A stretch of 14,103 nucleotides of DNA from an uncultured Lachnospiraceae bacterium. GTDB taxonomy: Bacteria > Bacillota_A > Clostridia > Lachnospirales > Lachnospiraceae. Location of the stretch: positions 1 to 14,103 of the forward strand of contig CAMWMM010000066.1 of NCBI GenBank assembly GCA_947175285.1. Direction: 5' to 3'. Below, in pieces: positions 7,532 to 14,097 of this stretch. The notes under the pieces were generated by a model. That model saw only the letters and a list, made by a program, of their open reading frames with translations, ran no database searches and was not told the DNA's origin. Within the stretch, counting starts at the first letter, position 1, and every line of letters starts with the position of its first letter. The translations under genes were made by a program, and so were the position numbers.

Positions 7532-7561
7532 ATTATAACACTTATAATTTACATCTGTCGA
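7532..7561 (-). promoter_or_regulatory. Promoter of the response regulator-kinase genes
   Basis: On the minus strand TCGACA (7561-7556, 5 of 6 match to the -35 consensus), an 18-bp spacer and a perfect TATAAT (7537-7532) lie about 48 bp upstream of the regulator start codon. This near-consensus promoter contrasts with the weak -35 of the exporter promoter. Confidence 0.7.
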
Positions 7562-7580
7562 ATTTTGCAGTAAAATAAAC

Positions 7581-7603
7581 TATAATAAATATAATACAGG
7601 AGG
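7581..7603 (+). promoter_or_regulatory. -10 element and ribosome binding site of the flotillin-like gene
   Basis: TATAAT at 7581-7586 would start transcription near 7593, giving a leader of about 17 nt that still contains AGGAGG (7598-7603) before ATG 7610. A second TATAAT at 7590-7595 is too close to the start codon to leave the ribosome site in the transcript. No convincing -35 was found in this AT-rich stretch. The regulator gene diverges from the same 125-bp gap. Confidence 0.5.
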
Positions 7604-7609
7604 CACACC

Positions 7610-9097
7610 ATGATACCATTTATAGTTATCGCAATATTAATAATTGTTCTCATTCTTTTTATGGCGATTGGATATGTGAAAGCGCCGCCGGATATGGCTT
7701 ATATTATTTCCGGTTTTAAGAAAAAGTCAACAATCGTAATCGGCAAGGCGAGTATCCGCATTCCTTTTCTTGAGCGTTTGGATAAGTTGAATTTAAGACT
7801 TATTCCTATTGATGTAAAAACCAGCAATGCCGTTCCGACTGCCGACTACATCAATATTAACGTAGATGCCACCGTAAATATTAAAATAAGTAATGACCCT
7901 GACAAACTCCGTCTGGCAGCCGAAAATTTCCTGAACAAAAATACGGAATACATAGCTGGCGTTGCAAGAGAAGTATTGGAAGGTAATGTCCGTGAGATTG
8001 TAGGCAAGATGAAGCTTGAGGAAATGGTTTCCGACAGACAGAAATTTGCCAATCTGGTAAAAGAAAACGCCGAGCCCGACCTTGCAGCAATGGGACTTGA
8101 CATAATCAGTTTCAACGTACAGAATTTTGTAGACGGAAATGATGTTATAGAGAACCTCGGTATTGATAATATAGTAAAAATCAAAAAGACTGCTGCTATC
8201 GCAAGAGCAGAAAGCGAAAGGGATATCAAAGTTGCACAGGCCGCTGCCGATAAGGAAGCCAATGATGCAGCCGTTTCATCACAGACTGAAATCGCTAAGA
8301 AACAGACGGAATTATCAATAAAAAAATCTGAATTGCAGCAGGAATCAGATACCAAAAAAGCTATGGCGGATGCTGCATACGAAATCCAGAAAGAGGAACA
8401 GCGTAAGACAATCGAAATCACCACCGCCAATGCTGATATCGCAAGACAGGAACGTGAAATTGAACTTAAACAGAAACAGGTTGCCGTAAAAGAGCGCGCT
8501 TTGGAAGCAGAGGTCAAAAAGCAGGCTGAGGCAGACAAATATGCGGCACAACAAAAAGCCGATGCAGCTCTTTATCAGAGACAAAAAGACGCTGAGGCGA
8601 GGCAGTTTGAAGCGCAGCGCGAAGCTGAAGCAAGAAAGGCTCAGGCAGAAGCTGACCGTTTTGCTAAAGAGCAGGAAGCAGAAGGTATTCGCGCCGTCGG
8701 TGAAGCAGAAGCTTCTGCTATTCAGGCAAAGGGTATTGCCGAAGCAGAGGCTATGGAACGTAAAGCTGAAGCTTACGCAAAATATAATAAGGCTGCCGTA
8801 GCTGAAATGATGATTAAGGTACTTCCTGACATTGCTGCCAAGATTGCTGAGCCGTTAGGTCAGATTGATAAAATTACAATTATAGGCGGCGATGGCGATG
8901 GAAACGGCGTAAATCAGGTTGCCGGAAATGTACCTGTCGTTATGGCAAAGCTGTTTGAAAGCATGAAAGAGGCTACCGGAATCGATTTATCGGAAATTAT
9001 CAAGGCTGATACCTATGACGCTAAAGTAAACCGCAATGTAAATGTAACAGGTCTTGATGATGTAAATCTTGTTGTGAAAAAAGAAGTTCAAGATTAG
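7610..9097 (+). CDS. Flotillin-like SPFH-domain membrane scaffold protein
   Basis: This 495-residue protein matches bacterial flotillins (FloT/YuaG type) in layout: an N-terminal membrane segment (residues 1-21), an SPFH domain (about 25-185) and a long charged, alanine/glutamate-rich coiled coil (about 190-400) with repeated EAEA/AEADR units. A globular C-terminal region (about 400-495) contains a glycine/aspartate-rich linker (GGDGDGNG). Flotillins oligomerise on the inner face of the membrane and organise membrane microdomains. In many Bacilli flotillin genes lie next to an NfeD-type partner gene; none is present here, and the gene has its own promoter signal and a strong terminator, so it is monocistronic. 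The start is fixed by AGGAGG at 7598-7603. The direct partner or cargo is unknown. It may serve the neighbouring exporter, but only adjacency suggests this. Confidence 0.93.
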   Translation: MIPFIVIAILIIVLILFMAIGYVKAPPDMAYIISGFKKKSTIVIGKASIRIPFLERLDKLNLRLIPIDVKTSNAVPTADYININVDATVNIKISNDPDKLRLAAENFLNKNTEYIAGVAREVLEGNVREIVGKMKLEEMVSDRQKFANLVKENAEPDLAAMGLDIISFNVQNFVDGNDVIENLGIDNIVKIKKTAAIARAESERDIKVAQAAADKEANDAAVSSQTEIAKKQTELSIKKSELQQESDTKKAMADAAYEIQKEEQRKTIEITTANADIARQEREIELKQKQVAVKERALEAEVKKQAEADKYAAQQKADAALYQRQKDAEARQFEAQREAEARKAQAEADRFAKEQEAEGIRAVGEAEASAIQAKGIAEAEAMERKAEAYAKYNKAAVAEMMIKVLPDIAAKIAEPLGQIDKITIIGGDGDGNGVNQVAGNVPVVMAKLFESMKEATGIDLSEIIKADTYDAKVNRNVNVTGLDDVNLVVKKEVQD

Positions 9098-9127
9098 GCA
9101 GCGTCAAGTGTATAGTAAGAATAACAG

Positions 9128-9167
9128 AGAGGGATATCTGCTTTATTAAAGAATATCCCTCTTTTTT
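9128..9167 (+). terminator. Rho-independent terminator after the flotillin-like gene
   Basis: A perfect 10-bp stem, AGAGGGATAT (9128-9137) and ATATCCCTCT (9153-9162), has a 15-nt loop and is followed by TTTTT (9163-9167), 30 bp after the flotillin stop codon. Confidence 0.9.
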
Positions 9168-9224
9168 ATTGCCGACAGCATATCAGGGCAATGGAATAAA
9201 ATTTTGTAATTTAAGTAAAAATGT

Positions 9225-9253
9225 TTGGCGAGTAATGACAAAAGCGTTACAAT
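9225..9253 (+). promoter_or_regulatory. Promoter of the antitoxin-kinase-DUF3990 operon
   Basis: TTGGCG (9225-9230), a 17-bp spacer and TACAAT (9248-9253) form a reasonable sigma-A-type promoter just upstream of the RelB/DinJ-like gene. The predicted start near 9260 leaves a very short leader that still holds AAGGAG at 9261-9266. No clear autoregulatory palindrome was seen. Confidence 0.55.
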
Positions 9254-9275
9254 ATAATTGAAGGAGATGATGAAC

Positions 9276-9584
9276 ATGGAAAAAACAGCAACTTTAAATT
9301 TAAGAGTAAATCCCACAGTGAAGCAGAGAGCGGAAGATGTACTGATGCGTTTAGGGATTCCGATGTCAACAGCGATAGACATGTGCCTTAATCAAATATC
9401 TTTAACAGGTGGGATACCTTTTGCAGTAACACTTCCAAATGCTCCGACGGTTTTAAATGCTGATATGATGACAACTGAGGAAATTCATGCCAAATTACAA
9501 GGGGGATATGAAGATGTGCAAGCTGGCAGAGTACAGGATGCAGCTTCAGCATTTGCAAAAAGTGAGAAAAGATTAGTGGAATAA
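9276..9584 (+). CDS. RelB/DinJ-family antitoxin without a recognisable partner toxin
   Basis: From ATG 9276 the protein has 102 residues. The frame also contains TTG 9258 and ATGs at 9267 and 9270, but AAGGAG (9261-9266) lies 9 bases before ATG 9276 and overlaps or adjoins the earlier starts. The N-terminus TATLNLRVNPTVKQRAEDVL and the following GIPMSTAIDMCLNQI form the ribbon-helix-helix DNA-binding fold of RelB/DinJ antitoxins. The acidic C-terminal part (EEIHAKLQGGYEDVQAGR) is where a toxin would bind. In most loci a YafQ/RelE-type RNase toxin of about 90 residues follows at once; here the next gene is a P-loop kinase overlapping in a different role, and no RelE fold was seen. It may be an orphan regulator or a remnant of a toxin-antitoxin pair. 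It is the first gene of an accessory operon. Confidence 0.85.
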   Translation: MEKTATLNLRVNPTVKQRAEDVLMRLGIPMSTAIDMCLNQISLTGGIPFAVTLPNAPTVLNADMMTTEEIHAKLQGGYEDVQAGRVQDAASAFAKSEKRLVE

Positions 9585-9607
9585 TGCTTTACAGAAAGGC
9601 TATAAAG

Positions 9608-10144
9608 ATGATAATACACATTTACGGAGCATCGGGGTCGGGGACATCGACACTGGGAAGAAAAATATGTAAGGAACTTGGTTATAAATTCATGGATACC
9701 GATGATTATTTCTGGCTGCCGACCAATCCGCAATATACCGTAAAGAGAGAAAAAAGCGAACGTATCCGCCTGATGCGGGAGGAGATGGAATCGGCGAAAA
9801 ACGTAGTAATATCAGGCTCATTGGTGGATTGGGGAGATGAACTGATTTCTTTTTTTGATTTAGCGATACGTTTGGTAACTGATACAAACATACGGATGGA
9901 AAGATTGAAAAAGCGGGAACGGGAAAAATTCGGTGAGAGGATTGCGCCCGGCGGGGATATGTATGAGAGTCATCTTGAATTTCTGGAGTGGGCAAAGGAA
10001 TATGATACCGGCAGCATTGACATGCGCAGCAAGGCAAAACATGATGAATGGCAGAAGCTTTTACAGTGTCCATTGATTGTCCTTGACGGAGCCGGGGATT
10101 TGGATGAGAATTTTAGGGTTGTGAAAGAGGAGATATTAAAATGA
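9608..10144 (+). CDS. P-loop nucleotide kinase-like protein (adenylate/shikimate kinase fold)
   Basis: The chosen start at 9608 gives 178 residues and places the phosphate-binding loop GASGSGTST at residues 7-15, as expected for small kinases. An upstream ATG at 9584 would add eight residues and abut the antitoxin stop codon, but GAAAGG (9594-9599) favours 9608. After the P-loop, FMDTDDYFW resembles the substrate-side DTDD motif of shikimate- and gluconate-type kinases. A basic, arginine-rich segment (RMERLKKREREKFGER) may form the lid. The phosphorylated substrate cannot be identified; proteins of this kind are usually annotated only as AAA-family ATPases or adenylate kinase-like. The stop codon overlaps the next start codon in ATGA, so the two genes are translationally coupled. 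Confidence 0.8.
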   Translation: MIIHIYGASGSGTSTLGRKICKELGYKFMDTDDYFWLPTNPQYTVKREKSERIRLMREEMESAKNVVISGSLVDWGDELISFFDLAIRLVTDTNIRMERLKKREREKFGERIAPGGDMYESHLEFLEWAKEYDTGSIDMRSKAKHDEWQKLLQCPLIVLDGAGDLDENFRVVKEEILK

Positions 10145-10830
10145 GTATGCAATCAGATACAGAACTTCTTTTTATACAGGTTATGGAAACATATGAAGCA
10201 AAGAACCACTTATTACCATCGGAAGTGACTCAACTGTTTCATAAGCATCAGGTTTTTGAAAAGATGATTTTACAGCATGAGTATCTTCACCAGATTTCTT
10301 TTGATGAGGTAATGGAGTTTGTGAATAAGTCAATAGAAGAAACAACCAGTGAGTTAATTCTATTCCATGGAACAGTTTCTGATTTTGATAAGGTAGTTTT
10401 AGAAAAATCACATAACAGAAGAGATTTTGGAATGGGATTTTATACAACTTTATTGGAGCAGCAGGCGAAAGAGTGGGCATACCGATTAAGTTTACGAGAA
10501 AAGGAAAAGAAATACTATGTGTATCAATATCTTTTTAAGCAATCAGATACTTTAAAAATACAAAGGTTTGACTCATTAAATAAAGATTGGTTGGAATTTA
10601 TCAAAGAGAATCGTGTAAAAGGTGGGATTCAGCATGATAATGATGTTGTGATAGGTCCTGTAGCGGATGATAACACAATGGAAACGATTCAGTTATATAT
10701 TACAAATATTTTATCTGCTGATGAGGCAGTAGAACGATTAAAATATAATAAGGTAAATAATCAGGTATCATTTCATACGGAAAAGGCCTTAAATTGCCTT
10801 ACAATGGTTAGGAGAGAAGCTTATGAATGA
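10141..10830 (+). CDS. DUF3791-DUF3990 fusion, ADP-ribosyltransferase-like protein
   Basis: This 229-residue protein starts at 10141, 8 bases after AGAGGAG, overlapping the previous stop codon. Residues 5-66 resemble DUF3791 (FIQVMETY, then the EVTQLFHKHQVFEKM helix). Residues 72-216 match DUF3990: LILFHGTVSDFDKV, then RRDFGMGFYTT with QQAKEWA, then the DVVIGPVADD segment and NNQVSFHTEKAL near the C-terminus. DUF3990 is related to the ADP-ribosyltransferase fold. The HGT and GFYTT segments place His76 and Tyr101 where PARP-like enzymes bind NAD, with Gln208 or a nearby residue in the third catalytic position. It may therefore modify a host or phage target with ADP-ribose, possibly as a toxin or defence effector. 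Activity and target are inferred. The next small gene overlaps its end and may encode a partner. Confidence 0.8.
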   Translation: MSMQSDTELLFIQVMETYEAKNHLLPSEVTQLFHKHQVFEKMILQHEYLHQISFDEVMEFVNKSIEETTSELILFHGTVSDFDKVVLEKSHNRRDFGMGFYTTLLEQQAKEWAYRLSLREKEKKYYVYQYLFKQSDTLKIQRFDSLNKDWLEFIKENRVKGGIQHDNDVVIGPVADDNTMETIQLYITNILSADEAVERLKYNKVNNQVSFHTEKALNCLTMVRREAYE

Positions 10831-11068
10831 AATTTATGTATTTAATGGCAAAGATATTACTATGAATGTATGTATTCAAATTCGTGCGGTAGCAGACGTA
10901 CTGCAGAAGAGGTTAAATAAGGGATTTGTAGAAATTATTGAGCAATTTTACAATTCAAAAACATATGAGACATTGCAGGATGTAAGGAATGGATTTTGGG
11001 CAGAGTCGCCGGAGTATATTGCAGACAGATTTATAGATGAAATTAGCAAAGGAGCTTTAAATGTTTGA
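10823..11068 (+). CDS. Small companion protein of the DUF3990 gene, function unknown
   Basis: An 81-residue, apparently soluble and mostly helical protein with a mildly acidic C-terminal half. No signal peptide, membrane segment or known catalytic motif is visible. The C-terminal part YETLQDVRNGFWAESPEYIADRFIDE is the most characteristic stretch. It starts at 10823 with GGAG 8 bases upstream and overlaps the DUF3990 stop codon by 8 bp; its own end overlaps the next gene by 8 bp. Such tight coupling suggests that it acts with the DUF3990 protein, perhaps as an antitoxin or adaptor, but this is inference only. I do not recognise the family with confidence. Confidence 0.7.
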   Translation: MNEIYVFNGKDITMNVCIQIRAVADVLQKRLNKGFVEIIEQFYNSKTYETLQDVRNGFWAESPEYIADRFIDEISKGALNV

Positions 11069-11470
11069 AATTAAAATAGACTCATCGAAATGTATTTCAA
11101 ACAAAGAAGGTTCGGCGTATTTGGATAAAATGATATTTGACAGTTGGAGATATGCAGACCTGTCTTTTGAAAGTGGAAAAATATACGGAATAATAAGCGA
11201 ATATGGAGAAGGCTGCATGTATCTTTCCTATTTGTTAGGTGGCAGGGTAGATTTTGGTGACTTGCAAATATACTTTAATGAAAAGAAAGTAACAAGAAAA
11301 GATTTATTCCGTATGGGCTGGAATAGAAAGCTTTTCCAATTAAGTGTGGAGTATTAATTAAAGCACTAAGAACTTTGACGGAATCAGGAGCATTGGTACT
11401 TTTGCCTGCGGGCTCGGATGTATTTCTCAAACATATTGTTGATGAATGTGTTTACATAAATAGAGAATAA
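11061..11470 (+). pseudogene. Remnant of an ABC-type ATPase gene with internal deletion and frameshift
   Basis: An open frame of 98 codons (11061-11357) begins like an ABC ATPase: a strand-rich N-terminus, then SGKIYGIISEYGEGCMYLS in the Walker A position (without the usual GK[ST]) and GDLQIYFNEKKVTRKDL, as in the loop after the P-loop. It stops abruptly. Right after it, in another frame (about 11342-11470), comes a 38-residue tail with ALRTLTESGALVLLPAGSD and DECVYINRE, which looks like the C-terminal end of the same kind of domain. The Q-loop, signature and Walker B region in between, roughly 100 residues by comparison with a normal domain, is absent. The gene is therefore probably non-functional, although the N-terminal peptide could still be translated from ATG 11061, which overlaps the previous gene. 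The poor Walker A match suggests even the parent protein was an unusual ATPase. Confidence 0.7.
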
Positions 11471-11486
11471 AGGAGCAGTTTATTAA

Positions 11487-12182
11487 ATGGAAAAAACAAC
11501 CAGCCAAACCGTCAAACAAATCATGACATCACTTGGTGCAGACTTGTGCGGTATCGCAGCCATTGACAGATTTGATGATGCCCCGCAGGGCTTTCATCCG
11601 CTAGACGTGATGCCGTCCTGTAAATCAGTTATATCTTTCGGATGCAGATTTCCGGTCGGAACGCTGCACTGCAACAGTCCGGTTCCCTATACAAGGGTAC
11701 GAAATTCTATTACCCCCAAAATGGATGCGATAGCGCTTGATTTTTGTATAGAGATGGAAAAAAGAGGAATCGTCTGCGTACCGATACCTACCAATGAGAG
11801 CGTATGGGATAAAAGGACAAATAGATGGCGTTCCATTATTTCGCAAAAACATGCAGCACAGGCAGCAGGACTGGGAACAATAGGGCGGCACTCTTTATTG
11901 ATTACGCCTGAATTCGGGAGTATGGTCTGGTTAGGTTCTGTTTTATGCGAGCAGGAATTTGAGGCAGATGAACTAAAAGAAAATATTTGCAATAACTGTA
12001 ATTTATGTGTAGAAACATGCCCTGTTAATGCCTTGAAAGAACAAGAATTGAATCAGCAGGATTGCTGGGATTATGCATTCGGAGATGATGAGGAATTGCA
12101 GTCCTGGGTAATTTCCTGCCATAAATGCAGGGATATTTGCCCCTATAACTTAGGGAGTGAAAGGGATATATTATCAAAATGA
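11487..12182 (+). CDS. Short QueG-like double [4Fe-4S] cluster protein
   Basis: A 231-residue protein resembling epoxyqueuosine reductase (QueG/COG1600) but without the C-terminal HEAT-repeat part of full-length QueG. The central region contains AAGLGTIGRHSLLI, typical of the cobalamin-binding domain of this family. The C-terminal ferredoxin domain has CNNCNLCVETCPV (Cys168, 171, 174, 178), then Cys193 and CHKCRDICPYN (Cys211, 214, 218): eight cysteines spaced for two [4Fe-4S] clusters. QueG reduces epoxyqueuosine in tRNA with cobalamin and iron-sulfur clusters. Because no queuosine genes are nearby and the protein is short, a different reductase role is equally possible. AGGAG (11471-11475) precedes ATG 11487 by 11 bases. 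Its stop overlaps the next start in ATGA, coupling it to a GNAT acetyltransferase. Confidence 0.82.
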   Translation: MEKTTSQTVKQIMTSLGADLCGIAAIDRFDDAPQGFHPLDVMPSCKSVISFGCRFPVGTLHCNSPVPYTRVRNSITPKMDAIALDFCIEMEKRGIVCVPIPTNESVWDKRTNRWRSIISQKHAAQAAGLGTIGRHSLLITPEFGSMVWLGSVLCEQEFEADELKENICNNCNLCVETCPVNALKEQELNQQDCWDYAFGDDEELQSWVISCHKCRDICPYNLGSERDILSK

Positions 12183-12949
12183 CAAATCAGGATATATTAA
12201 ATGTAGCAATGCAGCAGTCGGCAATAGATTTGCAATGTAAAGCGGAAGATTTTCGGGAAACGGAAAATGTCATTGTCAATTCCGCAAAAGATGAAAAGGC
12301 AAGAAGATACTTGAAGCTGCCGTTTGTCTGCGACATGGTGACGTATGGCAGTAATATCGTTGCATCCATTCAACCGGAATATTATGATATTGTAAATTCG
12401 TACCTGTCAAAATATGATGTCGCTCACTGCTTTGAGACACCGAATATGCATGTGCTGAACGATGCGTTTGAACAGATAGGTTTCCGGGTATGTTTTATGG
12501 CGGAATATTTTCTGCCTGATGTAAACGTGTTAAAGCCGTTAGAATGTTCTTATGAAACAAGAATATTAGAACAAACGGATTTTCAGGATTTATATACAAA
12601 ACAGTGGTCTAACGCATTATGTGAAGACAGAAAAGAACTGGATGTATTGGGAGTCGGGGCGTATGAACATGGAAACCTAATCGGACTTGCAGCGTGTTCG
12701 GCAGACTGTGATTCCATGTGGCAGATTGGGATTGATGTATTGCCGGAGTACCGCAGAAAAGGAATTGCATCATCTTTGACAAGCAAACTGGCAATGGAAA
12801 TTATAAAGAGAGATAAGGTTCCGTTTTATTGCTGTGCGTGGTGTAATATAAAATCCGCAAGAAATGCGGTCAAAAGCGGATTCAGACCGGCATGGGCGGA
12901 AATGACGGTTAAACCGAAAGAAGAAGTAGATAAGATGAATGAGCGTTGA
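12179..12949 (+). CDS. GNAT-family N-acetyltransferase with N-terminal extension
   Basis: A 256-residue protein with the GNAT fold in its C-terminal half. IGIDVLPEYRRKGIASSL (around residues 182-199) is the acetyl-CoA-binding motif A, with RRKGIA as the pyrophosphate loop, and WCNIKSARNAVKSGFRPAW is the usual C-terminal motif B. The N-terminal 120 or so residues are an extension with no motif that I recognise and may bind the acceptor. The substrate is unknown. Translation is coupled to the QueG-like gene through an ATGA overlap; only a weak AAAGGG lies upstream. It is the first of three consecutive acetyltransferase genes, one of them broken. Confidence 0.88.
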   Translation: MTNQDILNVAMQQSAIDLQCKAEDFRETENVIVNSAKDEKARRYLKLPFVCDMVTYGSNIVASIQPEYYDIVNSYLSKYDVAHCFETPNMHVLNDAFEQIGFRVCFMAEYFLPDVNVLKPLECSYETRILEQTDFQDLYTKQWSNALCEDRKELDVLGVGAYEHGNLIGLAACSADCDSMWQIGIDVLPEYRRKGIASSLTSKLAMEIIKRDKVPFYCCAWCNIKSARNAVKSGFRPAWAEMTVKPKEEVDKMNER

Positions 12950-12967
12950 GCAGATGAGGATTTTTCT

Positions 12968-13562
12968 ATGATTTACGAAATGAGCGAACACAACAAAAAT
13001 AAAATAGAAGCTCTCTTTGACGGATGGCAGGAAACGCTTATCTGGTCCTGCCTGCAAAATGTAATGGGGCATATCTACGTTAATCATAGTGAGAATCCGA
13101 CGGCGGCAATGGCGATATTGGGAGATTTTTGATAAAACCTATTTGCAGTTGGTTGTTGACGGACTTCCAGATATTTATAAAGTCAAAATGATAGATGAAC
13201 AGATTTTTGAGCAATGTAAAGAGATTTCCTGGTGCCGGGACTGGGTATCTCAATACGAAAGTTATGCGTTTTATCAAAAGCATGGATTGGGCGCAATTAT
13301 TTTGAAAGGGGATGAAATTGTTTCCGGTGCATCTTCGTACTCAGGATACCTTGGAGGAATCGAAATAGAGATTGATACGAGAGAGGATTACCGCAGACTG
13401 GGGTTGGCTTTTGCGGCAGGAGCGAAGCTGATTTTGGAATGCTTAAGTCGGGATTGGTATCCAAGCTGGGATGCGCAAAATAAATGGTCGGTTGCACTTG
13501 CTGAAAAGTTGGGGTATCATTACAGTCATGATTATACGGCATATGAAATAAAAGGTTACTGA
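12968..13562 (+). pseudogene. GNAT acetyltransferase gene broken by internal deletion and frameshift
   Basis: ATG 12968 follows AGGA by 7 bases and opens a frame of 54 codons (MIYEMSEHNKNKIEALFDGW, then WSCLQNVMGHIYV) ending with TGA at 13130-13132. The matching C-terminal part continues in another frame from about 13122: IFDKTYLQLVVDGLPDIY, then the acetyl-CoA motif region EDYRRLGLAFAAGAKLILE and WDAQNKWSVALAEKLGYH, to TAA 13560-13562. Together they look like one GNAT acetyltransferase (GNAT_acetyltran type) with perhaps 50-60 residues missing at the junction, by comparison with the usual length near 250. The open frame from ATG 13089 would encode 157 residues, but its first 11 residues are a frame-shifted read of the N-terminal part. 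A functional shortened acetyltransferase cannot be excluded because the catalytic half is intact. Confidence 0.75.
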
Positions 13563-13596
13563 AACATCGCAGGATGAGAAAGAGCAGGTCTATGAG

Positions 13597-14097
13597 ATGA
13601 ATATACGGTTTCAGCAAGGAATAATAAAAGATTTGGACGCCATCACCGCATTGGTGGCTGACGCTATAGTACAAATGGAAAGTCAGGGTATCATGCAGTG
13701 GGATGAAATTTATCCAACGCGAGAAGATTTTCGGGCGGATATTGAAGCAGGTAATTTGTATGCAGGATACGATAAGGGAGAATTGGCAGTTATCTATGTT
13801 TTAAGTCAGGAGTTTGATGAGGAATACAAAAACGGGAAATGGAAAGATGAGACAAAATCTTTTTATGTTCTGCATAGGCTGTGCGTTCATCCTAAATATC
13901 AGCATCAGGGAATCGCGGGCATGGTGATGGAGCATATTGAAAAGACCTTAAAGGCGCAGGGAATTGAGGCAGTCAGGCTGGATGCTTTTACCCAAAATCC
14001 TTATGCCTTAAAGCTGTACGAGCGATGCGGATATCATAATGTGGGTATGGCGCATTGGCGGAAAGGGGATTTTTATTTGATGGAGAAATATTTATAA
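13597..14097 (+). CDS. GNAT-family N-acetyltransferase
   Basis: A complete 166-residue single-domain GNAT protein. LHRLCVHPKYQHQGIAGMVM (about residues 92-111) is motif A, with QHQGIA as the acetyl-CoA loop, followed by AVRLDAFTQNPYALKLYERCGYH, the standard motif B with the tyrosine and the CGY turn. The N-terminal strand-helix MNIRFQQGIIKDLDAITALV is normal for the family. The acceptor substrate is unknown. A modest AGG lies 8 bases before ATG 13597. It follows the broken GNAT gene by 34 bp and ends just before the window edge, so any terminator lies outside. Confidence 0.92.
   Translation: MNIRFQQGIIKDLDAITALVADAIVQMESQGIMQWDEIYPTREDFRADIEAGNLYAGYDKGELAVIYVLSQEFDEEYKNGKWKDETKSFYVLHRLCVHPKYQHQGIAGMVMEHIEKTLKAQGIEAVRLDAFTQNPYALKLYERCGYHNVGMAHWRKGDFYLMEKYL

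Noticed and set aside
7846..8538. Long 230-codon open frame on the minus strand.
   Set aside because: It lies inside the flotillin gene; its serine/alanine-rich product mirrors the alanine/glutamate coiled-coil codons on the other strand and no ribosome site or promoter supports it.
8200..8790. Repeated AEAEA/EAEAR-type coding units that look like a DNA repeat.
   Set aside because: They reflect the coiled-coil composition of flotillin; nucleotide copies are not regular and there is no tandem array.
9690..10152. Several overlapping minus-strand open frames.
   Set aside because: All are antisense to the P-loop kinase gene, with no promoter, ribosome site or family motif.
13089..13562. A free-standing 157-residue acetyltransferase starting at ATG 13089.
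   Set aside because: Its first residues are a frame-shifted read of the upstream N-terminal part, and no ribosome site precedes ATG 13089, so it is better described as the rear part of a broken gene.
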